A stretch of DNA of 64,000 nucleotides. Origin: Rhinopithecus roxellana (taxonomy: Eukaryota > Chordata > Mammalia > Primates > Cercopithecidae). Positions 49,402 to 60,589 of the stretch are shown one piece after another. Under the pieces are notes generated by a model. That model saw only the letters and a program-made list of their open reading frames with translations, did no database searches and had not been told where the DNA came from. Positions within the stretch are counted from its first letter, which is position 1. Every line of letters begins with the position of its first letter. The translations under genes and the position numbers were made by a program. The stretch lies in the NCBI RefSeq assembly GCF_007565055.1, contig NC_044550.1, positions 90,759,674 through 90,823,673 of the forward strand, given 5' to 3'.

Positions 49402-49552
49402 ACAGATGATCCTTGACTTACAGTGATTCAACATGATTTCTCAACACTGTGATAGATTTATTGGGGTATTAAATGCATTTCAACTTACAATATTTTTAAC
49501 CTGGGATGGGCTTATCAGATCCTAACCCCATTGCAAGTCAAGGAGCATCTGT
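49402..49552. mobile_element. Small non-autonomous DNA transposon with terminal inverted repeats
   Basis: The ends 'acagatgatccttgacttac' (49402-49421) and 'gcaagtcaaggagcatctgt' (49533-49552) are inverted repeats (18 of 20 match). The inside ('gtattaaatgcatttcaactt', 'gatgggcttatcagatcctaa') resembles a known old element whose sequence reads 'cgacttacgatgggtttatcggg'. It is ~151 bp with no transposase. TA next to the right end hints at a mariner/Tigger-type TA target. Confidence 0.7.
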
Positions 49553-49789
49553 ACAACTTTCCTTGTAGGCAGTTTAATTATGAATAGTTGGAGGCATATA
49601 AACTATTATGACATTTTTTACACCATTGGATCCATTTGGGGAAACTTCCATTGGGATTCAATTCCATTGAAATTCTATTCCATTGGCTAAATTGGGAGAG
49701 ATATTTGTTAATTTTTTCATATATTTAGGGGCTTTTATTTGGCAAAAACTTATGTCTAAGAGAAGTTCACATTCCATCTACTCTGCCTT

Positions 49790-49846
49790 TTTTTTTTTTC
49801 TTTTGAGACAGAGTCTCGCTCTATTGCCCAGGCTGAAGTGCAGTGA
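49790..49846 (-). mobile_element. Ultra-short Alu fragment (~40 bp plus tail)
   Basis: A T-rich tail then 'gagacagagtctcgctctat' and 'tgcccaggctgaagtgcagtg', and then Alu homology stops. The exact 10-bp repeat 'actctgcctt' (49780-49789 and 49847-49856) flanks it, so it is a genuine severely 5'-truncated insertion. Confidence 0.92.
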
Positions 49847-49856
49847 ACTCTGCCTT

Positions 49857-51667
49857 CAGGAATAAAAAAAAGTGTATCAATTTGGACAGTTAATTCAAGA
49901 ACATTGAGTTACCTTCCTAGGTGATGGATTTATCAAATAATTTAAAATATGTTTGCATTAAGGCAAACACACTTATTTAACTTTTCTCTGGAACTGGCTG
50001 AGATGTAAACTTTGATGTGTTTTTATCTCTGTAATAGGTAATAACTGCAACACAGACGCCAAGAAAGGGTCTTGAGTATAAAGAAATTGCCTTACTGACA
50101 TGCAGATTGATGATCAAATACTATTTTTGTTCCATTTCCTCATTATACTTTCATTTTATCTCAGCAAATAGTTATAGCTAGATTAATTAAATAATTCAGT
50201 AATTTCCAGACTGAAAATAACATCAGAAATACAATCTCTTGCTGTCAACTTCAAAGAAATTCTATACCTGTAATAATTAGAAAAAAAGTATAATTCAAAG
50301 ATGTTCTGTTTTTTTGAGAAATACTTTACTTCATTAAATTGGAAGTAAGTAGGACAGAAAAAACGGTGTCATTCTCTCAACAGGGTGCATAGCAAAATAT
50401 AAAAATTAGTTATTAAGTCCAGTCAAATCAAACATCGGCCTGACAGAATTAGATTTTCCATTCGGGGAACAAGCTAAATGCAGGTAATTACTAATAAAGG
50501 ACTAACAAGTTCTTTAAACCCTACGTGAAATATGAAACATATTTCAAAAATAAGATTTCTTTGTGAAAGATACAAACTGTCTATAAAGCACTTACTAGGA
50601 ATATTATCAAAATTCAAATATTTTTTGAATAATATCCATTGTAAAATCATAGATATTTTTATCATTTCATGAAGAATGTTATAACATAGGCTTTGAAAAA
50701 TTAAACATTTTTCTAAAATACTGGATATATATTTCCTCATATTATTATTTGATATTATATTAAACAGGATAAAATGAAAACACAAGTATTAATTTTAGTG
50801 CTCAATTTTTTTCCCTTTTAACATCTGTAAAACTAAGGCGCTTTTAAAATTTGGTAGTATGCCACAATTTCATTGGGTGCTTTGTAAATATTTGGTCTAC
50901 TGACTGCAAAAAAGTGTAATTTCTCTTGGAATAAATTGCATTTTGAGGTTCATTAAAAGTGGTATGGATGATGAAAAGTAATTACAAGAGTAAGAAAATT
51001 ATTTTTCTTAAATCATGAAAAACTCTGTATTTTAAAGCTTAATTCTTATATATTAAAACATCTTAAAATATAATTGAAATATAACCAATGCTATGAAATT
51101 CTGTTTCATGCTCTGTAGAGCAGTTATTTATTATAACGTAGACAGAAATCAGCCATGATATATTTGTAAGCAGAAAAATAGTTAATTGGATTATGTAAAT
51201 TGGTGTATTTTGAATCTTGCTGTATAGTACTTGGCCAAAAGCGTCATGAAAAACTACTGTACCTGAAAATGGCATCAGATTTATTAACATAAAACATGAT
51301 TTAAGTGATTTTCTAACAACATTTTAAGGTAGCCTCTATGATTCTCAAAATAGTTGACATAATAATATTCCTTTATAATATAATTAATATTTATTTAAAG
51401 AAATGTATGAATTTATAAGTGGCATGTTATAAACATACATGAAATGAAAATAAGGTAATAATGTTCTTATCAATTACTTTTGATAGCATCCTTAATAGAC
51501 ACATATTTCTATCTCCTTAGTGTGTAAATACAAATATTTTATATATGTCTTGAGGGAAGCTTTAGAGAAACAGATATGTAGGACATTTTGTTACTGAAAG
51601 TGAATTATCATTTTGGAAAAGCTATTTTGAATGAATTCATTCATAAAACAAATACAAATGTCATTTT
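49857..51667. other. Unassigned AT-rich DNA
   Basis: No gene recognised. Frames at 50474-50785 and 51063-51290 (-) look like chance. Confidence 0.5.
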
Positions 51668-51678
51668 AAAATTTTAAT

Positions 51679-51944
51679 GGCGCTGGGCATGGTAGCTCAT
51701 GCACCACTTTGGAAGGCCAAGGCAAGAGGATTGCTTGGGCAACACAGTGAGAGACTTCATCTCTAAAAACCATTAAAACAATTAGCCAGTGTGGTGTCAT
51801 ACATACATAGTCCTTGCTACTCAGGAGATTAAGGTGGGATAATTTCTTGAGCTCAGGAGATCAAGGCTGCACTGAGCCATGATAGTGCCGCTGCACTCCA
51901 GTCTGGGCAATGGGGCAAGACCCCATCTCCAAAAAAAAAAAAAA
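51679..51944 (+). mobile_element. Alu (J-like), old, forward orientation
   Basis: Starts 'ggcgctgggcatggtagctc' and ends in 'ctccaaaaaaaaaaaaaa'. It is heavily diverged with deletions in the left arm ('cctgtaatcccag' is lost). Flanks 'aaaattttaatgg' (51668-51680) and 'aaaatgttttgatgg' (51941-51955) look like an eroded target-site duplication. Confidence 0.88.
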
Positions 51945-51955
51945 TGTTTTGATGG

Positions 51956-52561
51956 AAATTGATCTGCAAAAATAAAAAATATAAAAAATATATATTTACA
52001 TTTTATTTAATACATTTTAGCTTATAATAAATTTTTTAAAGTGTCAAATGAACAGAATGATGAATCGGGTGCTAAATTTTTTTGCCATAGGTTTCTGACA
52101 ATACTAGTAAGATAAACCTTCCTTCACTTCAGATTGAACTTTCATAGTCTGATGACAAAATGTTTATTTTGCCAAAATATCTGAAGGCCTGATGCCTCTA
52201 TTATTCATTCTAATGTTAACTGACTTTCTTTTAAAGGATTTAGCATACTATTATTTTTACTGATTTTTATCTTTTTCACCATTTTAATGATCAGGTGTCC
52301 AATGGTCAATGACTTTATACATTGTAGTATTTATCTAATATTGTCATACGTTTGATTTGATTTGCTTCATTTGATTTCTCTTAAATGCAATTACTTAACT
52401 TTGTGGATCTCTGTATTTTCTAACACATTCATTATGATGTGTCCCAGATAAGTTATTCAACTGATTTAATTTGCCACAGCTTCTTAGAGGCAGAAATAAT
52501 ACAATCTGGCAATAATTAAATATAAATAAGAGATATTTACATTGACATTGATACATATATG
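51956..52561. other. Unassigned AT-rich DNA
   Basis: Nothing recognised. Confidence 0.5.
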
Positions 52562-52938
52562 CATATTAGTTTTCTAGCCACAGTCAATTAGCCCAGATTT
52601 GCTAGCTTAAATAACAAAAATTCATTTTCTCACAATTCTGGGGGCCATAAGTGAAAGGTGTCAGGAGGTTTAGTTTCTTCAGACTTCCCACCATGGTTTG
52701 CAGACGCCACCCTCTTTCTGCATCGGCACATGGTTGTCCCTCTGTGCATGGGCACCCCTGACCTCTCCTCCTCTTCTTACACAGCCATCATCACACTGGA
52801 TTGGGGCCTCACCTTAAAGACTTCATTTTAACTTAATAATTTATTTAAATAGTTTATGTTCAAATAAGTCTGCCTTCTGAGGTACTGAAGATTAGGGCTT
52901 CAACATATGAATTTTAGGGAGTTACAATTCAATCTTAG
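52562..52938 (-). mobile_element. MLT1-type LTR (MaLR), reverse orientation
   Basis: 'atattagttttctagccacag', 'ttcattttctcacaattctgg', 'ctgacctctcctcctcttctt', 'tactgaagattagggcttc' and 'gttacaattcaatcttag' match the reverse MLT1 order. Internal deletions shorten it to ~375 bp. Confidence 0.7.
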
Positions 52939-53619
52939 AATACAGAGAAAAAAATCAAACATGATAAACCAAAACCCAATGTATGAAACAAAGTTTCTAC
53001 AGCATTTCAAATAAATGATTAAACTCACTGTCTTGAAGCACTTTTAATTTTCTTTACGACTTCTCTAAAATTATTTTTTTTCTGGTTTCTATTCTGCTAC
53101 ACTAGTTATTCCTTCCAATTGCCTGTTCTTGCTCTTATACTTTTACTCACTCTCTAAATATTGTGAGACCCAGGAATCAGTGATGATTGCTATAGCCTCT
53201 TCTGCCTCCATTTGCTACATGTGGTGTTTTATGGCCATGAATGCCACCTTTGAGATATATGCCCTAAATAGGCCTTTAAATACATTCTTTTCTCCCAAAC
53301 AATCCTTTGTATAACTTTCTCTATCTTATGTAATGACATCAATTGTTCAAAGAAATATATAAAGCCTTTTTTATTCCCTTCTTTACCTTAACTTTCACAT
53401 CTAATTCATTAGCAAGTCTACTGAGCAATAATTCCAAAATACATCCAAATATAGTCCACATCACTCTCTATAATTTTCCCCATAGATGAAAATATAATTT
53501 TCCCCAAATAAGATCAAATTTCCTAAGATTCTTAATTCCACATTATTATTTAATCATATCTGCAAAGATAATTCAGAATAATCTTTTATACTATTATATA
53601 CCATATAATTTTATATTAG
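52939..53619. other. Unassigned AT-rich DNA
   Basis: Nothing recognised. Confidence 0.5.
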
Positions 53620-54812
53620 CTGATTATAGCTGAAGAAATAAACACCCATATAGTAGTAATTAACAGACCCTGCTAGTAAAAAATCAGTAAGGACACGGTT
53701 GAACTAAATAGCACTATCAATTAACTAAATCTAATTGAACTTTCTGTAATACTTAATTTAATGACAGTGGCATATGCATTCATCTCTAGCTCACGTGAAA
53801 TACCAAGATAGACCACATCTTGGGCCATAAAATGTACTTTAACAAGTTTGAAATAATAATTATCGTACAAAGTATGATGTCATAGCATAATATAATTAAA
53901 TCAGAAATTTAAAACAGAAAGACACCTGAAAAATTCCAGAATACTTGATGAGTAAATGACACACTTTTAAATAATACATAAGTTAAGGACAAGGTCACAA
54001 AACCAATTTAAATCTAGTTTAAGTTAAAGAAATTGAAAATAAAACTTAATTTATAGGATGCAGCAAAACCAGTGCTTCGAGGGAAATTTATAATATCAAA
54101 TGCATATGTTAGAAAAGAAGAAAGATCTGCAATCTACAATCTAATCTTCTACTTTATGATACTAGTGAAAGAAGAGCAAATTAAACAAAAGTAAGCAAAG
54201 CAAAATTAAAGTTAGAGTAGGAGTCAATAAAATTGAAAACAGAAAATCAATAGAGAAAATTTAAAAAAATAAAATTCTATTAAAAGATTAATCAAGTCCA
54301 TAAAACTATATCCAGGATAACAAAGAAAAGAAAGAAAACACAAATTTCAAATATCAGAAATGAAAGGAGGGCCATCACTACAGATCTCAGACATTAACAA
54401 GATAATAAAGAAGTATTATAAACAACTGTAAGGTCACTTGTTTGATATCCTAGGAAAATTCAACAAATTCTTTGAAAAACATGATGCATCAAAATTAGCA
54501 TAAGAACAAATAGATAATATGAATAAAGCCTATATATATTAAAGAAATTGAATTCATAATTAATAACCTTTCAAAACAGAAAGAACTTGACCAAAATGGG
54601 CTCAATAACTTTCTTCAATCTCTTCCAGAAGAGAGAAGCATAGGGGATACTTTCTAAATCATTCATTAAGGTTAACATTACTCTAACACCAAAAGCAGGC
54701 AAAGATATTTAACAAAAAGAAAACTATAAACCAATGTCGATCATGAATATTGCTAAAAGTTTGATAAAATATTAACAAATCACATTAAAATGTATAAAAC
54801 AATTATATGCCA
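53620..54812 (+). mobile_element. Old L1 (L1M-type) ORF2 segment, forward orientation
   Basis: 'aagatagaccacatcttggg', 'ccataaaatgtactttaac', 'gaaagacacctgaaaaattcc', 'ttcatcaaa'-like and 'aaaagcaggcaaagatattt' segments follow L1M ORF2 from the endonuclease/RT linker into the RT. Every frame carries many stops. The left limit is approximate. Confidence 0.75.
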
Positions 54813-54948
54813 CTTCTAGTTTGAGAGTTTTTATTATGAATAGGTGTCTGGTTTATCAAAAGCTTTGAATAAATATATTGATATGATTTTCCTTCTTTAC
54901 ACTGTTGATGTAACTTTTGATTTTCGAATGTTGAATCAGACTTGTATA
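54813..54948 (-). mobile_element. L1 ORF2 fragment, reverse orientation
   Basis: 'tttgagagtttttattatgaa', 'tggtttatcaaaagctttga' and 'attttcgaatgttgaatcag' follow reverse L1 RT sequence ('gtttttagcatgaaggg... gaattttgtcaaaggcctttt'). It might be the inverted 5' part of the element ending at 55137. Confidence 0.65.
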
Positions 54949-55137
54949 ATATACTGGTGCCTATCAGAGGGTGGAGGGGAAGAGAAAGGAGAGGATCAGG
55001 AAAACATAACTAATTAATAGTAGGCTTAATTCCTGGATGATGAAATAATCAGTACAACAAACTCCCATGACACATGCTTACCTATGCAAAAAACATGCAT
55101 GTGCAGCCCTGAACTTAAAAGTTAAATAAAATAAACC
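54949..55137 (+). mobile_element. L1 3' UTR and tail, forward orientation
   Basis: 'ggtgcctatcagagggtgga', 'tgatgaaataatcagtacaac', 'actcccatgacacatgctta' and 'ccctgaacttaaaagttaaa' match the 3' UTR of an L1PB/L1MA-type element. Confidence 0.8.
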
Positions 55138-55432
55138 TCTCAACTGTTTTCCAAACTTCTTGCACCATTTAATATTTACACCAGCAATGCGTGAGAGTAT
55201 TAATTGCTTCACATTCTTGCCAACACCTGGTATTATTAATCTTTTTAATTTTAGTCATCCTACTAGATGAGTAGTGGTACATAACTGCCATTTTAATTTG
55301 TAGTTCCCTGATAACCAATGAAGATAAGCATCTCTGTGTGTGTCTATTGGCTATTTTTAGATCATTTTTATGATATTTATTTTTAAATCTTTTGTCTACT
55401 CATTTAATTGAGCTTCTTGTCTTATTAATACA
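55138..55432 (-). mobile_element. Old L1 ORF2 C-terminal segment, reverse orientation
   Basis: 'actgttttccaaacttcttgc', 'atttacaccagcaatgcgtg', 'cacattcttgccaacacctgg' and 'tctattggctatttttagatc' follow reverse L1M ORF2. A short local tandem duplication of 'ttaatacat...cactaaaaaat' follows (55425-55473). Confidence 0.75.
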
Positions 55433-55495
55433 TTACACTAAAAAATTTAGTGATTAATACATCACTAAAAAATACTTTAATTATAATCTTTTCAA

Positions 55496-56320
55496 GCCAT
55501 AAAAGAGATATACAGATGGCAAATAAGCATATGAAAAGATGTTCCACATCATACGGCAATAGCCAATTGCAAATTAAAATGATAACGAAATACCACTAGA
55601 TGTCTTTAGAATAGTGACATTTCAAAACACAGACAACATCAAATGCTGGTGAAAAAGTGGAGCAACAGCGACTTTCATTTGTTGCTGGTGGGAGCACAAA
55701 ATGGTAGAATGATTTGGAATAGAGTTTGGCAGTTTTTTTCAAAGTTGCCATATGATACAGCAATAATACACAATTAGTATTTACTCAAATGAATTAAAAA
55801 TTTATGTCCACACAAAAACCTAGAAACAAATGTTTGCAGTAGCTTTATTCATAACTGCTAAAATTTAGTAACAACTAAGATGTTCTTCAATTGATTGATA
55901 GATAAACTGTGGTACTTTCATACAACAGCATATTATTCAGTGATAAAAACAATATGAGCTATTGACATGAGAAAACACAGAAGAAGCTTAAATGCATCTT
56001 ACTAAGTGCAACAGGCTAAACTGAAAAGATAAGTGATTGGACAGGAGTTCCCTCCCAGAAAGGAGTGAAGTAAAAATGAATAGGTGAAGCACAAGGAAAT
56101 TTTAGGGCAGTGACACTATTTTGTAAGATATTGTAATGGCAGATGTATGTCATACATTTCGCAAAAACATATGAAATGTACAAAACAAAGAGTGATTCCT
56201 AATGTAAACCTTGACCTACAGTTAAGAAATGTATCAATATTGGTGTGCCAATTGTCATAATTGTGCCACACTAATGCAATACATTAATAATAGGGGAAAC
56301 TGAAGAACAGGAATTTCTAA
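55496..56320 (+). mobile_element. Old L1 (L1M-type) ORF2 end and 3' UTR, forward orientation
   Basis: 'cagatggcaaataagcatatg', 'tgttgctggtgggagcacaaa', 'atgtccacacaaaaacctag' (ORF2 end) and then 'ggaaattttagggcagtgaca', 'gatgtatgtcatacatttcg' (3' UTR) follow L1M in order. It covers the same ORF2 region as the inverted piece at 55138-55432. Confidence 0.8.
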
Positions 56321-56879
56321 TATTTTATAAACCTACAACTGATCTGACATATAAAATTTTAATTTAAATTAAAAACAAAATACATCCAAAAGAAGTCTAC
56401 ATAATTAGAAATAAAAATAATCAATTCCATCAGACAATTGCCAATAGTTAAATAAAGCTGGTTGATGATTACAATATTCTATCTAATGGGGAAAAAAGGA
56501 AGAAAGGAGACAACTTGAATAAGAAGACCATTGCTCAAGACTAAGTTCCAGCACATATAAAAGGTTAAATAAAATAATGCTTATATTTCCTCAGAGTTTG
56601 ACTTCTCACCACTAATGAGATGATGAATAGAAATTAAACATTGACAAATGATTTTCAAGATTACCTTAGATTTATATTTGATTTGCAATTTTTTGAATAG
56701 TTATTTCCTAGTCCTCCCACTAGCATCTGACTTTTTCTGTTTCTAATCAGTTTTTTTCACTGCTTCAACCTTGTATCAAAAAACACTTTTCTTGTTTTGA
56801 TTTTGGAAACCTTTAAAAATTATTGAACTTGTACGTTTTTGAGAATGTATCCAACATGCCTCCATATTCACCCCCTTCC
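56321..56879. other. Unassigned AT-rich DNA
   Basis: Nothing recognised. Confidence 0.5.
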
Positions 56880-57048
56880 TAAATCTAAATCCCTTTGCAA
56901 TAGCTCCAGCCATAAAGAAGTGGTGCTTCTTTCCCTCCTATTGAATTTGGTCTGAGTTTTCTCGAGAAATAAAATACAATGGAAGTGGTGGCATGCCATA
57001 GATAAGCATTGATTTTTAAAGGCTTTGTATCCTTCTACTCCATCTTTG
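56880..57048 (+). repeat. Old interspersed repeat, 5' portion (split by L1)
   Basis: 'tttgcaatagctccagccata', 'aagaagtggtgcttctttccc', 'tgaatttggtctgag' and 'ggaagtggtggcatgccata' follow a remembered mammalian repeat ('tttgcaatagctccagccatgg... tgaatctgggctggc... ggaagtgatggtgtgcca'). The match resumes at 60001. Confidence 0.55.
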
Positions 57049-57060
57049 AAAATGTTGACA

Positions 57061-59781
57061 ACAAAATTGATAGACTGCTAGCAAGACTAATAAAGAAGAA
57101 ATGAGAAAAGAATCAAATAGTTGCAATAGAAAATGATAAAGGGGATATCACCATCAATCTCACAGAAATACAAAATACCATCAGAGAATACTATAAACAT
57201 CTCTACGCAAATAAACTAGAAAATCTAAAAGAAATGGATAAATTCCTGAACACATACACCCTTCCCAGACTAAACCAGGAAGAAGTTGAATCTCTGAATA
57301 GACCAATAACAGGCTCTAAAATTGAGGCAATAATTAATAGCCTACCAACCAAAAAAAACCCAGGACCAGACAGATTCACAGCCGAATTCTACCAGAGGTA
57401 CAAAGAGGAGTTGGTACTATTCCTTCTGAAACTATTCCAATGAACAGAAAAAGAGGAAATCCTCCGTAACTCATTTTATGAGGCCGGCATCATCCTGATA
57501 CCAAAGCCTGGCAGAGACACAACAACAAAAAAGAGAATTTTAGACCAATATACCTGATGAACACCCATGTGAAAATCCTCAATAAAATACTGGCAAACTG
57601 AATCCAGGAGCACATTAAAAAGTTTATCCATCATGATCAAGTCGGCTTCATCCCTGGGATGCAAGGCTGGTTCAACATATGCAAATCAATAAATGTAGTT
57701 CATCACATAAACAGAACCAACGACAAAACCCACATGATTATCTCAATAGATGCAGAAAAGGCCTTCAACAAAATTCAACAGCCCTTCATGCTGAAAACTC
57801 TCAATAAACTAGGTAGTGATGGAATGTATCTCAAAATAATAAAAGGTATTTATGAAAAACCCACAGTCAATATCATACTGAATGGGCAACAGCTGGAAGC
57901 ATTCCCATTGAAAACCGGCACAATACAAGGATGCCCTCTCTCACCACTCCTATTCAACATAGTGTTGGAAGTTCCGGCCAGGGCAATCAGGCAAGAGAAA
58001 GAAATAAAGGGTATTCAATTAGGAAAAGAGGAAGTGAAATTGTCTCTGTTTTCAGATGACATGATTGTATCTTTATAAAACCCCATTGTCTCAGCCCAAA
58101 ATCTTAAGCTGATAAGCAACTTAGCAAAGTCTTAGCATACAAAATCAATGTGCAAAAATCACAAGCATTCCTATACACCAATAATAGAGAGCCAAATCAT
58201 GAGCGAACTCCCATTCACAATTGCTACATAGATAATAAAACACCTAGGAATTCAACTTACAAGGGATATGAAGGACCTTGTCAAGGAGAACTACAAACCA
58301 CTGCTCAACGAAATAAAAGGGGACCCAAACAAATGGAAGAACATTCCATGTTCATGGATAGGAAGAATAAATATCGTGAAAATTGCCATACTGCCCAAGG
58401 TAATCTATAGATTCAATGCCATCCCCATCAAGCTACCAATGACTTTCTTCACAGAATTGGAGAAAATTACTTTAAAGTTCATATGGAACCAAAAAAGAGC
58501 CTGCATTGCCAAGACTCTTTTCTAGGAACTCTTTGTTCCTAAGCAAAAGGAACAAAGCTGGAGGCATCACACTACCTGACTTCAAACTATACTAGAAGGC
58601 TACGGTAACCAAAACAGCATGGTACTGATACCAAAACAGATATATAGACCAATGGAACAGAACAGAGGCCTCAGAAATAATACCACACATCTACAACCAT
58701 CTGATCTTTGACAAACCTGACAAAAACAAGAAATGGGGAAAGGATTTCCTATTTAATAAATGGTGCTGGCAAAACTGTCTAGCCATATGTAGAAAGCTGA
58801 AACTGGATCACTTCCTTACACCTTATACAGAAATCAATTCAAGATGGATTAAGGCTTTAAATGTTAGACCTAAAACCATAAATACCCTAGAAGAAAACCT
58901 AGGCAATAGCATTTAGACATATGCATGTGCAAGGACTTCATGTCTAAAACACCAAAAGCAATGGCAACAAAAGTCAAAATTGACAAATGGGATCCAATTA
59001 AACTAAAGAGCTTCTGCACAACAAAAGAAACTACCATTGGAGTGAACAGGCAACCTACAGAATGGGGGAAAATTTTTGCAATCTACCCATCTGACAAAGG
59101 GCTAATATCCAGAATCTACAAAGAACTTAAACAAATTTACAAGAAAAAAACAACCCCATCAAAAAGTGGGCAAAGGATATGAACAGATGCTTCTCAAAAG
59201 AAGACATTTATGCAGCCAACAGACACATGAAAAAATGCTCATCATCACTGGTCATCAGAGAAATGCAAATTAAAACCACAATAAGACACCATCTCACACC
59301 AGTAAAAATGGCTATCATTAAAAAGGCAGGAAACAACAGATGCTGGAGAGAATGTGGAGAAATAGGAACGCTTTTACACTGTTGGTGGGAGTGTAAACTA
59401 CTTCAACCATCGTAGAAGACAGTGTGGCGTTTCCTCAAGGATCTGGAACTAGAAATACCATTTGACCCAGTGATCCCATTACTGAGTATATACCCAAAGG
59501 ATTATAAATCATGCTACTATGAAGACACATGCACATGCTTGTTTATTGCGGCACTATTCACAATAACAGAAACTTGGAACCAAACCAAATGTCCATCAAT
59601 GATAGACTGGATTAAGAAAATGTGGCACGTATACACCATGGAATACTATGCAGTCATAAAAAAGGATGAGCTCATGTTCTTTGCAGGGACATGGATGAAG
59701 CTGGAAATTGTCTTTCTGAGCAAACTATCACAAGGACAGAAAACCAAACATCACATGTTCTCACTCATAAGTGGGAATTGA
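57061..59781 (+). pseudogene. L1 ORF2 remnant (reverse transcriptase to C terminus), broken
   Basis: Pieces of ORF2 are readable at 57234-57443, 57659-58078, 58268-58525, 58925-59182, 59179-59415 and 59422-59781 in different frames. The RT catalytic box at 58049-58060 reads FSDD in place of the usual FADD, and a stop follows at 58076-58078. The Cys-rich region near 59340-59400 ('RCWRECGEIGTLLHCWWECK') and the C terminus at 59781 are present. A 21-22-base quasi-palindromic insertion at about 58515-58536 also breaks the frame. It lacks the endonuclease and cannot function. Confidence 0.93.
58517..58549. other. Quasi-palindromic insertion inside L1 ORF2
   Basis: The left arm 'cttttctaggaa' (58517-58528) is, allowing two one-base gaps, the reverse complement of the right arm 'ttcctaagcaaaag' (58536-58549), around 'ctctttg'. 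Other L1 copies in the window at 27830-27860 (+) and 17010-17035 (-) lack the left arm and loop. Confidence 0.8.
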
Positions 59782-60000
59782 ACAATGAGAACACCTGGAC
59801 ACAGGATGGAGAACATCACACACCAGGGCCTGTTGTGGGGTGGGGGTCAGTGGGAGGGATAGCATTAGGAGAAATACCTAACATAAATGATGAGTTGATG
59901 GGTGCAGCAAACCAACATGTCACATTTATACCTATGTAGCAAACATGCACATTGTGCACAGGTACCCAAGGACTTAAAGTATTTAAAAAAAATGCTGACA

Positions 60001-60294
60001 CCGTGTATACAAACCCAGGCTAGCATGCCAGATGATGAGGCCACATGAACAGTAGCCCACTTTTTCCAAGCTGCCCCATCTGAAGCTAAGTAAATGAGCC
60101 AGATACTGCCTACCCACTAAGTTGATGGAAAGTACATGAATGGATCCAGCTGAAACTTGTTGATAAGAACTCCTTACAGAAGAACCAGTCAGTTGTTTTC
60201 CAAACTAGAAAGAGCATGAAATAAATATCTCAATTGTTTCAAACTGCTCACTTCTAAAATGGTTTGTTACATAGCAAAAGCTAACTGATATAAG
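60001..60294 (+). repeat. Old interspersed repeat, 3' portion (split by L1)
   Basis: 'caggctagcatgccagatgat', 'gaggccacatgaacagtagcc', 'ccaagctgccccatctgaag' and 'ggtttgttacatagcaaaag' then 'ctaactgatata' continue the repeat begun at 56880. Confidence 0.6.
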
Positions 60295-60589
60295 ATGCTT
60301 CAAAACACACAAATTTGAAGGTAATAATGACTGTCAAAGCTTTTGTCTCTCACGAGTTCACTCCAAAAATTCCTATTATTTACTTAATAACTCCAAGTGG
60401 ATACCCCATTGGTAACTTACATCTTCTCAATACTGAAATCACTGTTTCTTTTTTAACTGTTTGTCTTATATTTATTTTCTTCAATCATATTACTGCAAAA
60501 TTATATATACATTTTTAAAATTATGGTAATTGTGACACTTTCACCTTACATGAATTCAATAATTAAGCCTCCCAAGCGTCTCATAAATG

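Larger units (their letters stand above)
57061..59988 (+). mobile_element. L1 (L1PA-type), 5'-truncated, 2.9 kb, forward orientation
   Basis: Starts in ORF2 at 'acaaaattgatagactgcta' and runs through the ORF2 end, the 3' UTR and a short A tail. It is flanked by the 12-bp target-site duplication 'aaaatgttgaca' (57049-57060) against 'aaaatgctgaca' (59989-60000), one mismatch. It inserted into an older repeat, whose two halves lie on each side. Confidence 0.95.

Noticed and set aside
60295..60589. Possible gene between the split repeat and the old L1
   Set aside because: AT-rich, with one 67-codon frame rich in Ile/Phe; nothing recognisable.
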